This document shows, piece by piece, positions 17,304 to 27,615 of a stretch of 64,000 nt of DNA. Location of the stretch: contig OZ220707.1 of the NCBI GenBank assembly GCA_965116685.1, positions 1 to 64,000 of the forward strand, written 5' to 3'. The notes under the pieces were generated by a model, which was not told the DNA's origin, did no database searches, and saw only the letters and a list, made by a program, of their open reading frames with translations. The stretch comes from Bin80 sp965116685 (GTDB lineage Bacteria; Bacteroidota; Rhodothermia; Rhodothermales; Bin80). Both the position numbers and the translations under genes were made by a program. Each line of letters begins with the position of its first letter. Within the stretch, counting starts at the first letter, position 1.

Positions 17304-18686
17304 ATGGAAGAGACAAAACGAAAACAGATGGAAGGCTTGCTGTCAGACTGGTCTCCTGCATCCTGGCGAAAAAAGAATGCCATTCAGCAGGTTGCCTATG
17401 CGGATGAGGAGCACCTCACAAGCGTTCTCAATCAGTTAAAACAGCAGCCTGCCTTGGTTACTTCCTGGGAGATTGAAGCCTTGCGTAACCGACTCGCAGA
17501 GGCCGCTGCCGGGCGTAGATTCCTCCTTCAGGGCGGAGATTGTGCAGAGCGATTTGAGGATTGCAGAGCGGAATTGATCAAGAATCGCCTCAAGATTCTG
17601 CTTCAGATGAGTGTGATCCTAATCTATGGCCTGCAGATGCCGGTTCTTCGGATCGGACGCTTTGCCGGTCAGTATGCGAAGCCCCGGAGTGATTCACACG
17701 AAACCCGCAATGGAGTCTCGCTCCCTTCGTATCGGGGAGATAATATTAATGCACCTGCATTTACCGCAGAAGCACGAATACCGGACCCCCAGCGCCTCAT
17801 GCAGGCATATCACTGCTCTGCAGTTCAACTCAACTTTGTACGTGCATTGGCAGATGCGGGGTTTGCTGATCTTCATAATGCAGAAAACTGGAACCTGAGC
17901 TTTGTCCAGGAAGCCCCTTACATCCAGAGCTATCTGACGATTATCAGCAAAATTCGCAAAGCATTGGATTTTGCCAAAGTGGTATCCGACCATCCGATTG
18001 GTGGATTGGGGCGTGTTACCTTCTATACGAGCCATGAGGCACTCCACCTTCCGTATGAGGAAGCGCTCACGAGAGAGGTTCCGTATGCCAAAGGAGTCTA
18101 CAACTTATCAACACATTTGCCCTGGATTGGGAAACGGACACTCTTTGAGGATAGTGCACATGTAGAGTATATGCGAGGGATACGCAACCCGATTGGAATT
18201 AAGGTCAGCAATGAGGTAGCCCCTAGTGACCTGATTCCCCTGGCGCGGTTCTTGAATCCTCTGAATGACCCCGGACGCCTGACCATGATCACGCGGATGG
18301 GAGCTGCAAAAGTCGAGGATGCCTTGCCTCGTTTGGTTGAGGCCGTCCAGCGTGCAGGGTTGAATGTATTATGGTGCTGTGATCCAATGCATGGAAATAC
18401 AGAAACGGCATCCAGTGGAATAAAGACGCGAAAATTTGAGAATATCTTAGCTGAGCTGGAAGCAGTAATTGACATGCATGCTCGCATGAAAACCATTTTA
18501 GGGGGTGTTCATTTTGAACTGACTGGAGAAGACGTTACCGAATGTGTCGGAGGAGCGAGTGGTGTAGAGGAAGAAGATTTGAATCAGCGTTATCATTCGA
18601 CGGTAGATCCCCGATTGAATGTGAGTCAGTCACTGGAGATGGCCCTGCGGATCGCGGAGAAGTATCAAAATATGGAGAGTGCCTAA
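17304..18686 (+). CDS. Class II 3-deoxy-7-phosphoheptulonate (DAHP) synthase
   Basis: A 460-residue first enzyme of the shikimate pathway, joining phosphoenolpyruvate and erythrose 4-phosphate. Plant-type (class II) markers are clear: FLLQGGDCAERFEDC with the metal-binding Cys, the KPRSDSHETRNGVSLPSYRGDN loop split here only by length, LWCCDPMHGNTE and GGVHFELTGEDVTECVGG. The ATG at 17304 is preferred over an upstream TTG at 17280. No aro genes lie adjacent. Confidence 0.94.
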   Translation: MEETKRKQMEGLLSDWSPASWRKKNAIQQVAYADEEHLTSVLNQLKQQPALVTSWEIEALRNRLAEAAAGRRFLLQGGDCAERFEDCRAELIKNRLKILLQMSVILIYGLQMPVLRIGRFAGQYAKPRSDSHETRNGVSLPSYRGDNINAPAFTAEARIPDPQRLMQAYHCSAVQLNFVRALADAGFADLHNAENWNLSFVQEAPYIQSYLTIISKIRKALDFAKVVSDHPIGGLGRVTFYTSHEALHLPYEEALTREVPYAKGVYNLSTHLPWIGKRTLFEDSAHVEYMRGIRNPIGIKVSNEVAPSDLIPLARFLNPLNDPGRLTMITRMGAAKVEDALPRLVEAVQRAGLNVLWCCDPMHGNTETASSGIKTRKFENILAELEAVIDMHARMKTILGGVHFELTGEDVTECVGGASGVEEEDLNQRYHSTVDPRLNVSQSLEMALRIAEKYQNMESA

Positions 18687-18791
18687 GACCTCGGAAGTGT
18701 GGCCCATAGAGTGATCACCAGAATTAGCTTCTTTATGCTTCCGCCAGGAATAATCTGTTCCTTTGCCCGATGAACTTGATCAAGTACTTGG

Positions 18792-19796
18792 ATGCAGTAT
18801 GATTTGATTGCGATGGGGCGCTCATCCATTGACCTGTATTCGAAAGATATTGGGGCGCCATTCTCGCAGATATCCAGCTTTGCAGCCTATGTTGGAGGCT
18901 CGCCAACGAACATTTCTGTAGGCACATGTCGACTCGGCTTGAGCGTCGCACTGCTCACCGCAGTCGGCGAAGATCCAGTTGGAGACTTTATACTGGACTT
19001 TCTGAAAGATGAGGGGGTGGAGACAAAATATATTCCCCGGAAACCCAACCGACGTACGAGTGCGGTCATCTTAGGGATTGAGCCACCGGATCGCTTTCCA
19101 TTGGTCTATTACAGGGACAACTGTGCAGATAATGCGCTCAGCATTGATGATGTCCAAGCGGTTCCGATCACGCAGACGCGTGTCTTTGAGTTTGCAGGCA
19201 CGAACCTTGCCCAGGAATCTAGTCGAAGTGCGACCTTGTATGCTGCGGAGCGGGCCAATGAATCGGGTGTATCCGTCATTCTGGACCTTGATTTTCGTCC
19301 AGATCAATGGCACGATGCCCGGGCCTTTGGTGTTTCAATTCGAACGGCTATGCGCAATGTAGAGATCGTAATTGGTACCCAGGATGAAATCAACGCGGCA
19401 GTGCTGGAAAATCCGGACAAAGTTCAACTGACCGACCAACAAGTATCGGATGCCCGTGTGGAGGGGAATGTGGATCGTGCGATTTCCATTCTGTTAACCC
19501 TTGGCCCCCGACTTGTGATCGAAAAATGCGGGGCGGAAGGTGCACGGATTCATGAGCGGGGAGTGGCACCGGTTGAAGTGCCGGGGTTTCCCGTCGAAGT
19601 GCAGAATATTCTTGGGGCGGGCGATGCGTTTGCGGCAGGGTTTATCTACGGACTGGTCAAAGGCTGGCCCTGCGTTCGTGCCGTTCGTCTCGCCAATGCC
19701 TGTGGTGCAATGGTTGTGACCAGACATGGATGTGCCAATTTTATGCCTACGCTTGGAGAGGTCAAGGCAATGACTGCTCCACATGGGGGCCTGTAG
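18792..19796 (+). CDS. iolC: PfkB family kinase, likely 5-dehydro-2-deoxygluconokinase
   Basis: A 334-residue ribokinase-fold sugar kinase. The N-terminal GGSPTN motif (substrate loop) and C-terminal GAGDAFAAGF (catalytic Asp and anion hole) are intact. The start (YDLIAMGRSSIDLYS) and the segment FPLVYYRDNCADNAL are characteristic of IolC, which phosphorylates 5-dehydro-2-deoxy-D-gluconate in myo-inositol breakdown. No other iol gene is adjacent, though an mmsA/iolA-like gene is at 39978 and a class I aldolase at 50932, so the pathway may be scattered. Confidence 0.82.
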   Translation: MQYDLIAMGRSSIDLYSKDIGAPFSQISSFAAYVGGSPTNISVGTCRLGLSVALLTAVGEDPVGDFILDFLKDEGVETKYIPRKPNRRTSAVILGIEPPDRFPLVYYRDNCADNALSIDDVQAVPITQTRVFEFAGTNLAQESSRSATLYAAERANESGVSVILDLDFRPDQWHDARAFGVSIRTAMRNVEIVIGTQDEINAAVLENPDKVQLTDQQVSDARVEGNVDRAISILLTLGPRLVIEKCGAEGARIHERGVAPVEVPGFPVEVQNILGAGDAFAAGFIYGLVKGWPCVRAVRLANACGAMVVTRHGCANFMPTLGEVKAMTAPHGGL

Positions 19797-19823
19797 CCTG
19801 AAGTCCAGGAGACATCTGGCCGA

Positions 19824-22800
19824 TTACGCGAGGAGTGGCGCGGCTGCGTCAGTGCCACTCGGCAGCGGTTTCCGTTTGAAAAGTGACAACATGGCAACGG
19901 AAGCCAGAGGAGACAGCAGTGTGGATGCCAGAAGCCCCGCCGTGACCGTGACGGCCAGACCAATCCAGAAATCATCATTATTTGGAAAAACCAGAAGGGG
20001 TAACATTGCAGCGCCACTGGTCAAGGTCGTTGTCCACATCGGACGCAACCGTTCACGAACCGCTAAGCGGGCCAGGATGGAAGACTTCCCATAGGGGCGG
20101 GCTAGTTGTAATTGCCGAAAGCGATCTGTCAAAAGAATACTGTCGTTCACGGCAATCCCGATCAGGAGTACACTTCCAATGAAGGCACCCTCCACGAAGC
20201 TGGCCTCGGTAATTATGAAGCCGAGACAGACCCCCACCGCAGCCAGCGGAACGCTCAGCATGACGACCAGAGGCAGACGCCAGGACTCAAACACGGATGC
20301 AGTGACCAGAAACACAAGTAAGATGGTTGCTGCAAATACCCAACCGAAAGCGCGCTTGGTCTCTTCGGTGAAAAAGTAGTCATATCCACTCTCAATTCGA
20401 TATCCGGGCGGAATGGGAAACGTAGCCAGTGCATTTTCGATAAACCTCCGCCTCATGTCGAATGGGCCGCGAAAATCCACGCTGATCCGCCGTATATACT
20501 GTTGATCTTCCCGTTCGATTTCCGCCGCCATCTCAACGATTTTGTAATCAGCTACTCCTGCAAGTCTGAGAAGGGAGCTATCGCTGACCACCAGGGGGCG
20601 TTGCGTAATGCGGTCAATGTCAAGATTCGCGGCATTATTGATGATCAGGCGAATGGGGACCCGTGAATCTCCTGCTATATCGGCTCGCCAGCGTGGATGT
20701 GTCGTTTCGAAGTAAGGCCGCATGCGATGATTAATCCAGTAGGCATTCGCCCCCGTCCTTGCAGTCGCATCTGCAGTCCATTCAAATTGAAGTACTTGGC
20801 GGGCCTGGCTCCGGATCCATGAACTCCCCATCGCATTCAGGTCAACCCCTTGAACCCGGCGACTCTTACGTTTGACAAAGTCTCCAAATTGATGAACGAG
20901 CAAATCCAGATCTTCATAATTGGGGCCATACAGGCGTACGCTTGCTCCACCGATTCCCCCACCTCCTCCACTGTAATATCCTGTATCGGGAATAATTTCC
21001 CCCACGGATACGGACATGCCTCCGAGTAAAATGGCGCGTCCAACCAATTTTCGCTGGAGAATGTAGGGACCAGGGGTCGTTAAGGAGCCTTTTTCGAACT
21101 CTATATTCAAGTAGGCATAGTCTTCACTGATCCTTACATCGGTTCGATAGACACTCTCTTCCGCTAAGGCCATCTGTTCAAAGTTCGCAATGAGAGAGTC
21201 GCTTCGCTCAATGGTATTTCCCTTGGGAAAGCTTAGTCTCACGTAGATGCTTTTGCGTTCAGGATAACTCCAGGGCTTATAGAAGGACACTGTTCGAAAG
21301 AAAGGCCGCAGGACTCCGCCCGTCAGTGGGTCAATGTACTGTCTGCCAGTTTGGAGGATGGGAGCCCCCAACGAAGCATTATAGATATTGGCAAAACGCT
21401 CCTTGACATCGCTTGACCATCCTAATCGAGGCTCGTTAAATTGCATGGGGAGCTTCCATATTGGAACCCCAAGCAGTAAAATCAAGGCAACCAGCGTACT
21501 CTTGGGGAAGCGTGCAACCAGACGGTAGGGCATGGCAACGGCTCGCCTGAGCCATTTCCATTCTGGTTTTTCAACTTTTGGTGATAGGAAACGCACCACC
21601 ACCGGCACAAAAGCGACTGCACTGATTAACGAGATCAGAAGTGTAATACTCACTAGGACCCCAAAAGGCAAAAACAAATCACGCAAATCTCCGCTCAAAT
21701 AAACCAGCGGAAGCATGACCGCCATGGTACTCAATGTGCCGCCCAGAAGTGGTAGCCAGACCGCTTTCAAGGCTGCTTGTGTGCGTGCGACATGCAACTC
21801 CAGTCCTCGCATTCCGCGTGCAAGGAGTTTTTGCTGTTGTAAAAGGAGTTGTTCAACGACGACGACACTGTTGTCAATGAGGAGGCCAAACACCAGCACC
21901 AGTCCCGCAAGTGTAATGATGTTCAGAGATAGATCAAAGAACCTGAATAATGCGAGGGAAGGTGCAAGGGCTACGGCAACGCTGAATAGCACAATGACCG
22001 TTGCACGCACGCTTTTGAGCATGAAGAGCAGCACGAGGGTTACCAGGATGAGTCCGATTCCGCCACGTAAGGTCAAGTCATCCAGTAATTCCCGGACATT
22101 TTCGGTGCGATCCAAGACCACTAGCAGTCTCCCTCCTTCCGGCAGAGATTCTCGTATATCCTCAATTCGATCATAGACCGTCTCTGCAACATCGACAATA
22201 TGAGACCCGCGAGTACGCTCCAGATCCAATGCCACTGCATTGAGTCCGTCAATACGCCGAATACTGAGGCGGGGCGCGGGGCCCAGTTTCAGGTTGGCAA
22301 CCTGATCAAGACGGACAGGGAGCTCCCCAGGCCTGCTTTGGCTGACGATGATGGAAGATAGGCGATTTAGGTCGAGCTCCGGTCGATTCATCATCAGATG
22401 CCCTCTGCCCTGAGCATCCATTCGACCAAACACATGATCTTGCAATGATGAGCCCACCTGCTGCATCACATCGCCATATTCAATCCCGTAGGCATCAAGT
22501 CGGTCCGGTTCCAATGAAATCAAAAGCTCACGTTCACTACCACCGGTAACCTCAACCAAATCAATGCCAGGCAAACTCTCGAATTTGGGTTTCAGGAGCT
22601 CATCGGCCGTTTTTCTGAGTTCATCTGGGCTATAGGGGCCGATCAGCCGTAAGGTCATAAATCCCTGAAGATCACGAAATGCTTCCGGAATTTCCTTGGT
22701 CAGACGGGGAGAAACGTTTTCGGGCAGCCGATCTCTGAGTAGGGTCAGGTTTTCTCCAATCTGCGTACTGAAGGTGCCCAAGTCAACATCTTCATCCACC

Positions 22801-23087
22801 TGAATTTGTATATGGGAACGACCTTCGGATGAGATACTGTTGATTTCAGCGATCCCGGGGACCGTTTGGATCTCGCGCTCAATGGGTGCAGTGATATATC
22901 TCTCCACTTGCCTTGGTGAGGCCCCCGGCCAAATCGCTGAAATACTCACACGGGGCAGTTCCGTATTGGGAGAGTATTCAATTGGAATATCCAGAGCAGC
23001 CCAGATCCCGGCGAGGACGATGGCAGTACACCAGGAAATCACAGCGATGGGTCGTTTAAGAAGACCTGCTGTACCCTTACTGAGCAT
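19824..23087 (-). CDS. RND-family efflux transporter permease (HAE-type)
   Basis: A 1087-residue inner-membrane proton antiporter of the AcrB/MdtBC superfamily. It shows the two-fold repeat of one transmembrane helix, a large periplasmic domain, then five more helices. The TM4 motif reads GLLIDNSVVVVE, keeping the proton-relay Asp. The second half has the matching SVLLIGIAVNDSILLTDR. It is divergent from the adaptor gene and likely shares it with the second permease. The C-terminus is near and converges with the iolC-like gene. Confidence 0.92.
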   Translation of the reverse strand: MLSKGTAGLLKRPIAVISWCTAIVLAGIWAALDIPIEYSPNTELPRVSISAIWPGASPRQVERYITAPIEREIQTVPGIAEINSISSEGRSHIQIQVDEDVDLGTFSTQIGENLTLLRDRLPENVSPRLTKEIPEAFRDLQGFMTLRLIGPYSPDELRKTADELLKPKFESLPGIDLVEVTGGSERELLISLEPDRLDAYGIEYGDVMQQVGSSLQDHVFGRMDAQGRGHLMMNRPELDLNRLSSIIVSQSRPGELPVRLDQVANLKLGPAPRLSIRRIDGLNAVALDLERTRGSHIVDVAETVYDRIEDIRESLPEGGRLLVVLDRTENVRELLDDLTLRGGIGLILVTLVLLFMLKSVRATVIVLFSVAVALAPSLALFRFFDLSLNIITLAGLVLVFGLLIDNSVVVVEQLLLQQQKLLARGMRGLELHVARTQAALKAVWLPLLGGTLSTMAVMLPLVYLSGDLRDLFLPFGVLVSITLLISLISAVAFVPVVVRFLSPKVEKPEWKWLRRAVAMPYRLVARFPKSTLVALILLLGVPIWKLPMQFNEPRLGWSSDVKERFANIYNASLGAPILQTGRQYIDPLTGGVLRPFFRTVSFYKPWSYPERKSIYVRLSFPKGNTIERSDSLIANFEQMALAEESVYRTDVRISEDYAYLNIEFEKGSLTTPGPYILQRKLVGRAILLGGMSVSVGEIIPDTGYYSGGGGGIGGASVRLYGPNYEDLDLLVHQFGDFVKRKSRRVQGVDLNAMGSSWIRSQARQVLQFEWTADATARTGANAYWINHRMRPYFETTHPRWRADIAGDSRVPIRLIINNAANLDIDRITQRPLVVSDSSLLRLAGVADYKIVEMAAEIEREDQQYIRRISVDFRGPFDMRRRFIENALATFPIPPGYRIESGYDYFFTEETKRAFGWVFAATILLVFLVTASVFESWRLPLVVMLSVPLAAVGVCLGFIITEASFVEGAFIGSVLLIGIAVNDSILLTDRFRQLQLARPYGKSSILARLAVRERLRPMWTTTLTSGAAMLPLLVFPNNDDFWIGLAVTVTAGLLASTLLSPLASVAMLSLFKRKPLPSGTDAAAPLLA

Positions 23088-23202
23088 GAGGGAGCAAATG
23101 GCGATAGTTCAGTAGGCTGAACCAACGGTGCTATAGATAGTAGAGTTCCTAGAGTGGCTAGCAACATAAATTAAATTATTCGTTTTACTCAATTCCTAGA
23201 AC

Positions 23203-23226
23203 CTCGGGCATGTTTATTGTCCCGAG
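23203..23226. promoter_or_regulatory. Inverted repeat in the divergent RND promoter region
   Basis: CTCGGG at 23203-23208 pairs with CCCGAG at 23221-23226 across a 12-base A/T-rich loop. It sits between the two divergent efflux transcripts and is not followed by a T run, so an operator is more likely than a terminator. No regulator gene is next to it. Confidence 0.35.
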
Positions 23227-23259
23227 ACACTTTGCTTGACCAGGAATCATTATTAGCAT

Positions 23260-24534
23260 ATGGCGGATAGATCTCGTTCACCACGCAGGATTAAGCCATG
23301 GCACATTTTCGGTCTGATCTTGGCATTGGCGATAACCGGCCTGGTTTTATATGGAGTATGGCCTGCTGTCGTTGGCGAGGGAGTAGATGATGATCGGGAA
23401 CTGACCGAGGAACCGGAACCCGCACGTGCCCCCGTTGAAGTCCTGGTATTGGAACGGGGAGAATTTCCTCTCCGCGCAGAAGCGACCGGGCACCTGGCAC
23501 CATGGCGTGAATCTAAAATCAGTGCGGAGGTCAGTGGGTTAATTCTTGATCGGCCGGTAGAAGAAGGGCAGCGTGTACATGCTGGTCAGGTTTTGATGCG
23601 TCTCAATGATCGTGAAACGAAAATTCGCCTGGCCGCAGCCGAAGCAGCTCTTCTGAAGGCACGCGCAGACTATGCAGTCCAAATCAGCAATGCCGGGGAG
23701 GTGGAAGCGGCGGATACGACAAAGCTTGCAGATGCCAGAATCCGGTTGAAAACCGCGGAGGAGGCATTTGCATCAGGGTCAATCACACAGACGGAGCTTG
23801 ATAATGTTCGTCGCCATTTCGAAGCGATGGATGTGTTGGCCGGGAATCAACGTGAAGCTGTAACGGCCGTGTATACCAATTTGACACAACAGGAACAAGA
23901 GGTAGAGCAGGCACGCCTGCAATTGGAGCGTACCCAGGTCATTGCCCCCTTTAATGGCCGGGTTGCAGATCTTCAAGTGGAGGAGGGACAGCATGTTGGA
24001 GCGGGCGTTCATCTTCTCACGCTGCTTCAAGATGACCGGATGAAAGTATCGGTTGATGTTCTTGAGGGGGATCTGGTGCATGTTACTCCTGGGGTTACCG
24101 CGAATGTGATTGTGCCAAGCTACAGCGATGAAGTATTCCAGGGCTATGTGCATGCAGTGAATCCTTCCGTGGATCCCAAGACCGGTTCCGGGCGCATTAC
24201 CGTAGCGCTTCGAAATCCAGGTGGTCGACTCGTTTCCGGCCTATATGCGGATGTAGCTCTGGAAACGAATCGTTTGCAGGATCGGATGGTTGCTCCATCT
24301 GAAGCGGTCATCGTTCGGCAAGGCAGGGAAGTTGTTTTTCTGGTCAAAGGAGGACGGTCGTACTGGATGTATGTGGTTGTGGGAGAGCGTTCTGGTAATT
24401 TCACGGAAATTATTGGTGGGGATTCCCCCAGTGTTGTGGAGCCGGGAGACTCCCTGGTCGTCCAGGGAAACTATGCATTGGCACATGATGTCCCCGTAGA
24501 AGTCACTGGAGTGGTGGAGTTAGGGCTTCGTTAA
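23260..24534 (+). CDS. RND efflux membrane-fusion (adaptor) protein
   Basis: A 424-residue HlyD/AcrA-type periplasmic adaptor. An N-terminal membrane anchor (about residues 14-34) is followed by a lipoyl half-motif (LAPWRESKISAEVSGLI), a coiled-coil hairpin rich in Ala/Glu/Gln (about 120-220), the second lipoyl half (VIAPFNGRVADLQVEEGQHV) and beta-barrel domains. It would link one or both RND permeases encoded here to a TolC-like outer-membrane channel, which is not in the window. It lies 33 bases upstream of the second permease. Confidence 0.92.
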   Translation: MADRSRSPRRIKPWHIFGLILALAITGLVLYGVWPAVVGEGVDDDRELTEEPEPARAPVEVLVLERGEFPLRAEATGHLAPWRESKISAEVSGLILDRPVEEGQRVHAGQVLMRLNDRETKIRLAAAEAALLKARADYAVQISNAGEVEAADTTKLADARIRLKTAEEAFASGSITQTELDNVRRHFEAMDVLAGNQREAVTAVYTNLTQQEQEVEQARLQLERTQVIAPFNGRVADLQVEEGQHVGAGVHLLTLLQDDRMKVSVDVLEGDLVHVTPGVTANVIVPSYSDEVFQGYVHAVNPSVDPKTGSGRITVALRNPGGRLVSGLYADVALETNRLQDRMVAPSEAVIVRQGREVVFLVKGGRSYWMYVVVGERSGNFTEIIGGDSPSVVEPGDSLVVQGNYALAHDVPVEVTGVVELGLR

Positions 24535-24552
24535 AGCTTTGCTTCACTGGTC

Positions 24553-24560
24553 TATCTTTG
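24553..24560 (+). promoter_or_regulatory. TAnnTTTG box just before the second RND permease
   Basis: TATCTTTG lies between the adaptor stop and the permease ATG at 24568, only eight bases before that ATG. If used, it would yield an almost leaderless transcript, giving the permease its own promoter inside the operon. Chance occurrence cannot be excluded. Confidence 0.35.
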
Positions 24561-24567
24561 ATCAGGT

Positions 24568-27500
24568 ATGAAAACCTTCATTGCTTCCTGCCTGAATCGT
24601 CCAGTTGCCGTTACAGCATTCTATGCCCTTCTGCTGGTATTGGCAGTCGTTGCTTATGTGCGATTACCTGTGGCATTGCTCCCGGACTTGCGCTATCCTG
24701 GACTGGTAGTATGGACCAGCTATCCTGATGTACCACCAGACAGGGTCGAACGAGCGGTCACCGAGCGAATCGAACAAGCGGTTGCTGGAACGGCAGGCCT
24801 TACACGAGTAACGTCACGTACCTTGCTCGGGGGGAGTCTTGTGCATATGCAGTTTGGGTGGAATTCAAACCTGGATTTGGCGTTACTGGATGTACGGGAG
24901 AACCTGGATCGGCTGGGGGACATGTTTCCAAGAGAGGCATCAAGGCCCGCAGTCCTTCATCTTGATCCAGGGGATCGTCCCATTATGGTGATCGCACTTC
25001 GTAACAGAGCAGAGCAGCAAGGCAATGACCGCCCAGAGGACCTGGTTGAACTCAAGCGTGTTGGTCGGGATTTGATTGCACGCCGGTTAGAGCAGCTCAG
25101 CGACGTCGCACGGGTTCAGGTAACAGGAGGGTTTGAGCGTCGGATTGAGGTTGAGGTTGATCCGGATCAGATGATCGCGTATGGGATCAGCCTCAGCCAG
25201 ATCGCAAGTGAGCTTGAAGGATCAAACGTAGCGCTGCAGGGGGGTGTCATTCGGCGTGGACCGTTCCGTTATCCGGTGGAGATCAGCGGAGAGTTCAAAG
25301 ACACGGGGGATATCGCTCAGACGGTCATTTCTACGCGGAACAACACACCAATCCGACTTCGGGACGTTGCTCAAGTGCGGGATGGGGTTGCGGAGCGGCG
25401 TGGGATGGTTCGACTTGATGGTGCCGAAACACTGCTGCTGCTTGTTGAGCGTAAAGCAGATGCAAATATCGTTCGGGCAGTGGAAGAAATCCGTACGGTC
25501 CTGGCTGCATTGGAAGGAGAATATGAGCAGATTTCTCTGGAGGTCGTGGTTGATGAGAGTGAGTTTATTCAGGCAGCTATTGGAGGGGTGACGCAGGCCG
25601 TACTCTTGGGTGGGCTACTGGCCATCCTCGTTTTGTTTGCGTTCCTGAAGCGGCTGCGAGCTCTTTTGGCTGCCGCGGTGGCGGTCCCGCTCTCTATGGC
25701 AGTAACGCTAGTTTTTTTCGAGCCTCTGGATGTCACCTTCAATTTGATCTCGCTCAGTGGCCTGGCATTAGGCGCAGGGATGCTCGTTGATAATGCCATT
25801 GTTGTTATTGAAAATATTGCCCGATTACGTGAGCAGGGGCAGTCGCCACTGCAGGCCGCACGTAATGGTGCTTCAGAGGTGGCAGGTGCGATTATCGCAA
25901 GTACACTAACTACGATTGCGGTTTTCTTGCCGATCACACTGGTGGAAGGTCTAGCGGGTAGGCTCTTCAGAGACCAATCTCTGGCCGTTGTCTGTTCACT
26001 TTTGGCTTCGTTACTCGTGGCGTTAACCGTGGTCCCGCTCATCGTGTCCCGTGAACGGCAGACCACTAATCAGCCCGTCCACAAGCTTGGTGCTAGATCA
26101 AGGCTGTTGCCTCGGTATGAGCAGGCTCTTTCATGGAGTCTGGATCATCGCTGGACCGTCATGATGTTCTGTGCTTTTTTACTCATGGGTGCTGGTTTAT
26201 TGATTTCAAACCTGCCTCGCGAGGTGATTCCCGAGACGGAACAGGGGCGTGTAGATGTGCGGATTACGTTGCCGACCGATGCAGATTTAACCATGATAGC
26301 CTCGCGGGCCTCAGAGATTGAATCGCAGGCCAAAGCCAGGGGCTGGGCAGATCGAGTGCTTGCAGATTTGGGGGAGCGGGATCAAGCGCGCCTGGACCTG
26401 GATCCGCGTCCCCCCTACGAGGGTGACATTACTCTGTTATTGCCGCCAGGGCAAAACGCGGATGAAGTGCTATTGGCCATACAATCACTGGATTTGCCGG
26501 ATGATGTCTCAATCAAGGCGCAGCGTGTGGAAACACAATTAGAGCAGCTATTGGCCGTCAGTGATGCGGATCTGCTGATTGATCTGATAAGCGAAGATCG
26601 CCGCGATGCAGAACAGGTTGTGGGGCGTGTCCATCAGTTATTGGAGGCACGCCCGGAATTGGTGAATGTACGACGTACGGATGCCGCTTCCGTGCCAACC
26701 TACCAGTTGACCTTCAATCGAGACATGATGAACCGTTATGGTGTCCATGCCAGAACATTGACCTCATATCTTGAGGCAGGTGCTCGGGGAAGTGAGGCTA
26801 CGACCCTTAAAACCGTGAATGAGGAGGTCCCGATCGTATTGCGCTCACGTCATATTGATTCAATTGAACGGCTGTTGTCCGAACAGATTCCTGCACGTGA
26901 TGGCTTGATGCCCATCGGGACCTTTGTTACAGCAGAGTCAATCTCATTGCCTGCCGCTCTCGTACGGGTGGAACAGTCTTCCGTGGTACGGCTCACTGCC
27001 GACATTGGACAGGGATATGATCTGGGGCGGGCAATGCGTGCAGTTACCGATGTGACAAGCAGAACATTGCCGATTACGGTACGCAGTCGAGTAGGCGGCT
27101 CTGTTGAGGTATTCCAGCAAAGCCTGTTTGGTGTAGCCCTGAGCCTGACACTGAGCTTATTGCTCGTATATCTGATTCTTGCAGCACAGTTCGAAAACCT
27201 GGTTCAGCCGCTTATCATCCTGATCTCTGTACCTCTTGCGGCAGCGGGAGTTGCCTTTGTGCTTGGACTCACGGGGCAATCAATCAACCTGATGAGTCTC
27301 ATGGGGACCGTGGTACTTGTTGGGATTGTGGTGAATGATGCAATTATCAAGACGGATTTCATCAATCAGCGGCGTGCCGCGGGCAGTCCGATCCGTGAGG
27401 CTATTATGGCTGCTGGGCATGATCGTGTGCGGCCGATTCTCATGACAACCATCACAACGGTTCTGGGACTGTTGCCCTTGGCGATGGGGTTTGGCCAGGG

Positions 27501-27615
27501 GGCAGAGCTGCGTGCACCACTGGCCATTGCGATCATTGGTGGGCTAACCAGTGCGTCCGTGCTGACTCTCTTTGTCGTTCCGGTGCTTTACAGCATTTTC
27601 GCTCGCATGAAGTAA
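24568..27615 (+). CDS. RND-family efflux transporter permease (second)
   Basis: A 1015-residue AcrB-type permease. TM4 carries GMLVDNAIVVIEN with the conserved Asp, and the second repeat carries GIVVNDAIIKTDF. Periplasmic docking loops are present in both halves. It follows the adaptor gene directly. It is only distantly similar to the divergent permease at 19824-23087 (for example GMLVDNAIVV against GLLIDNSVVV), so the locus either builds a heteromeric pump or two pumps with a shared adaptor. Substrate cannot be told from sequence. Confidence 0.93.
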   Translation: MKTFIASCLNRPVAVTAFYALLLVLAVVAYVRLPVALLPDLRYPGLVVWTSYPDVPPDRVERAVTERIEQAVAGTAGLTRVTSRTLLGGSLVHMQFGWNSNLDLALLDVRENLDRLGDMFPREASRPAVLHLDPGDRPIMVIALRNRAEQQGNDRPEDLVELKRVGRDLIARRLEQLSDVARVQVTGGFERRIEVEVDPDQMIAYGISLSQIASELEGSNVALQGGVIRRGPFRYPVEISGEFKDTGDIAQTVISTRNNTPIRLRDVAQVRDGVAERRGMVRLDGAETLLLLVERKADANIVRAVEEIRTVLAALEGEYEQISLEVVVDESEFIQAAIGGVTQAVLLGGLLAILVLFAFLKRLRALLAAAVAVPLSMAVTLVFFEPLDVTFNLISLSGLALGAGMLVDNAIVVIENIARLREQGQSPLQAARNGASEVAGAIIASTLTTIAVFLPITLVEGLAGRLFRDQSLAVVCSLLASLLVALTVVPLIVSRERQTTNQPVHKLGARSRLLPRYEQALSWSLDHRWTVMMFCAFLLMGAGLLISNLPREVIPETEQGRVDVRITLPTDADLTMIASRASEIESQAKARGWADRVLADLGERDQARLDLDPRPPYEGDITLLLPPGQNADEVLLAIQSLDLPDDVSIKAQRVETQLEQLLAVSDADLLIDLISEDRRDAEQVVGRVHQLLEARPELVNVRRTDAASVPTYQLTFNRDMMNRYGVHARTLTSYLEAGARGSEATTLKTVNEEVPIVLRSRHIDSIERLLSEQIPARDGLMPIGTFVTAESISLPAALVRVEQSSVVRLTADIGQGYDLGRAMRAVTDVTSRTLPITVRSRVGGSVEVFQQSLFGVALSLTLSLLLVYLILAAQFENLVQPLIILISVPLAAAGVAFVLGLTGQSINLMSLMGTVVLVGIVVNDAIIKTDFINQRRAAGSPIREAIMAAGHDRVRPILMTTITTVLGLLPLAMGFGQGAELRAPLAIAIIGGLTSASVLTLFVVPVLYSIFARMK

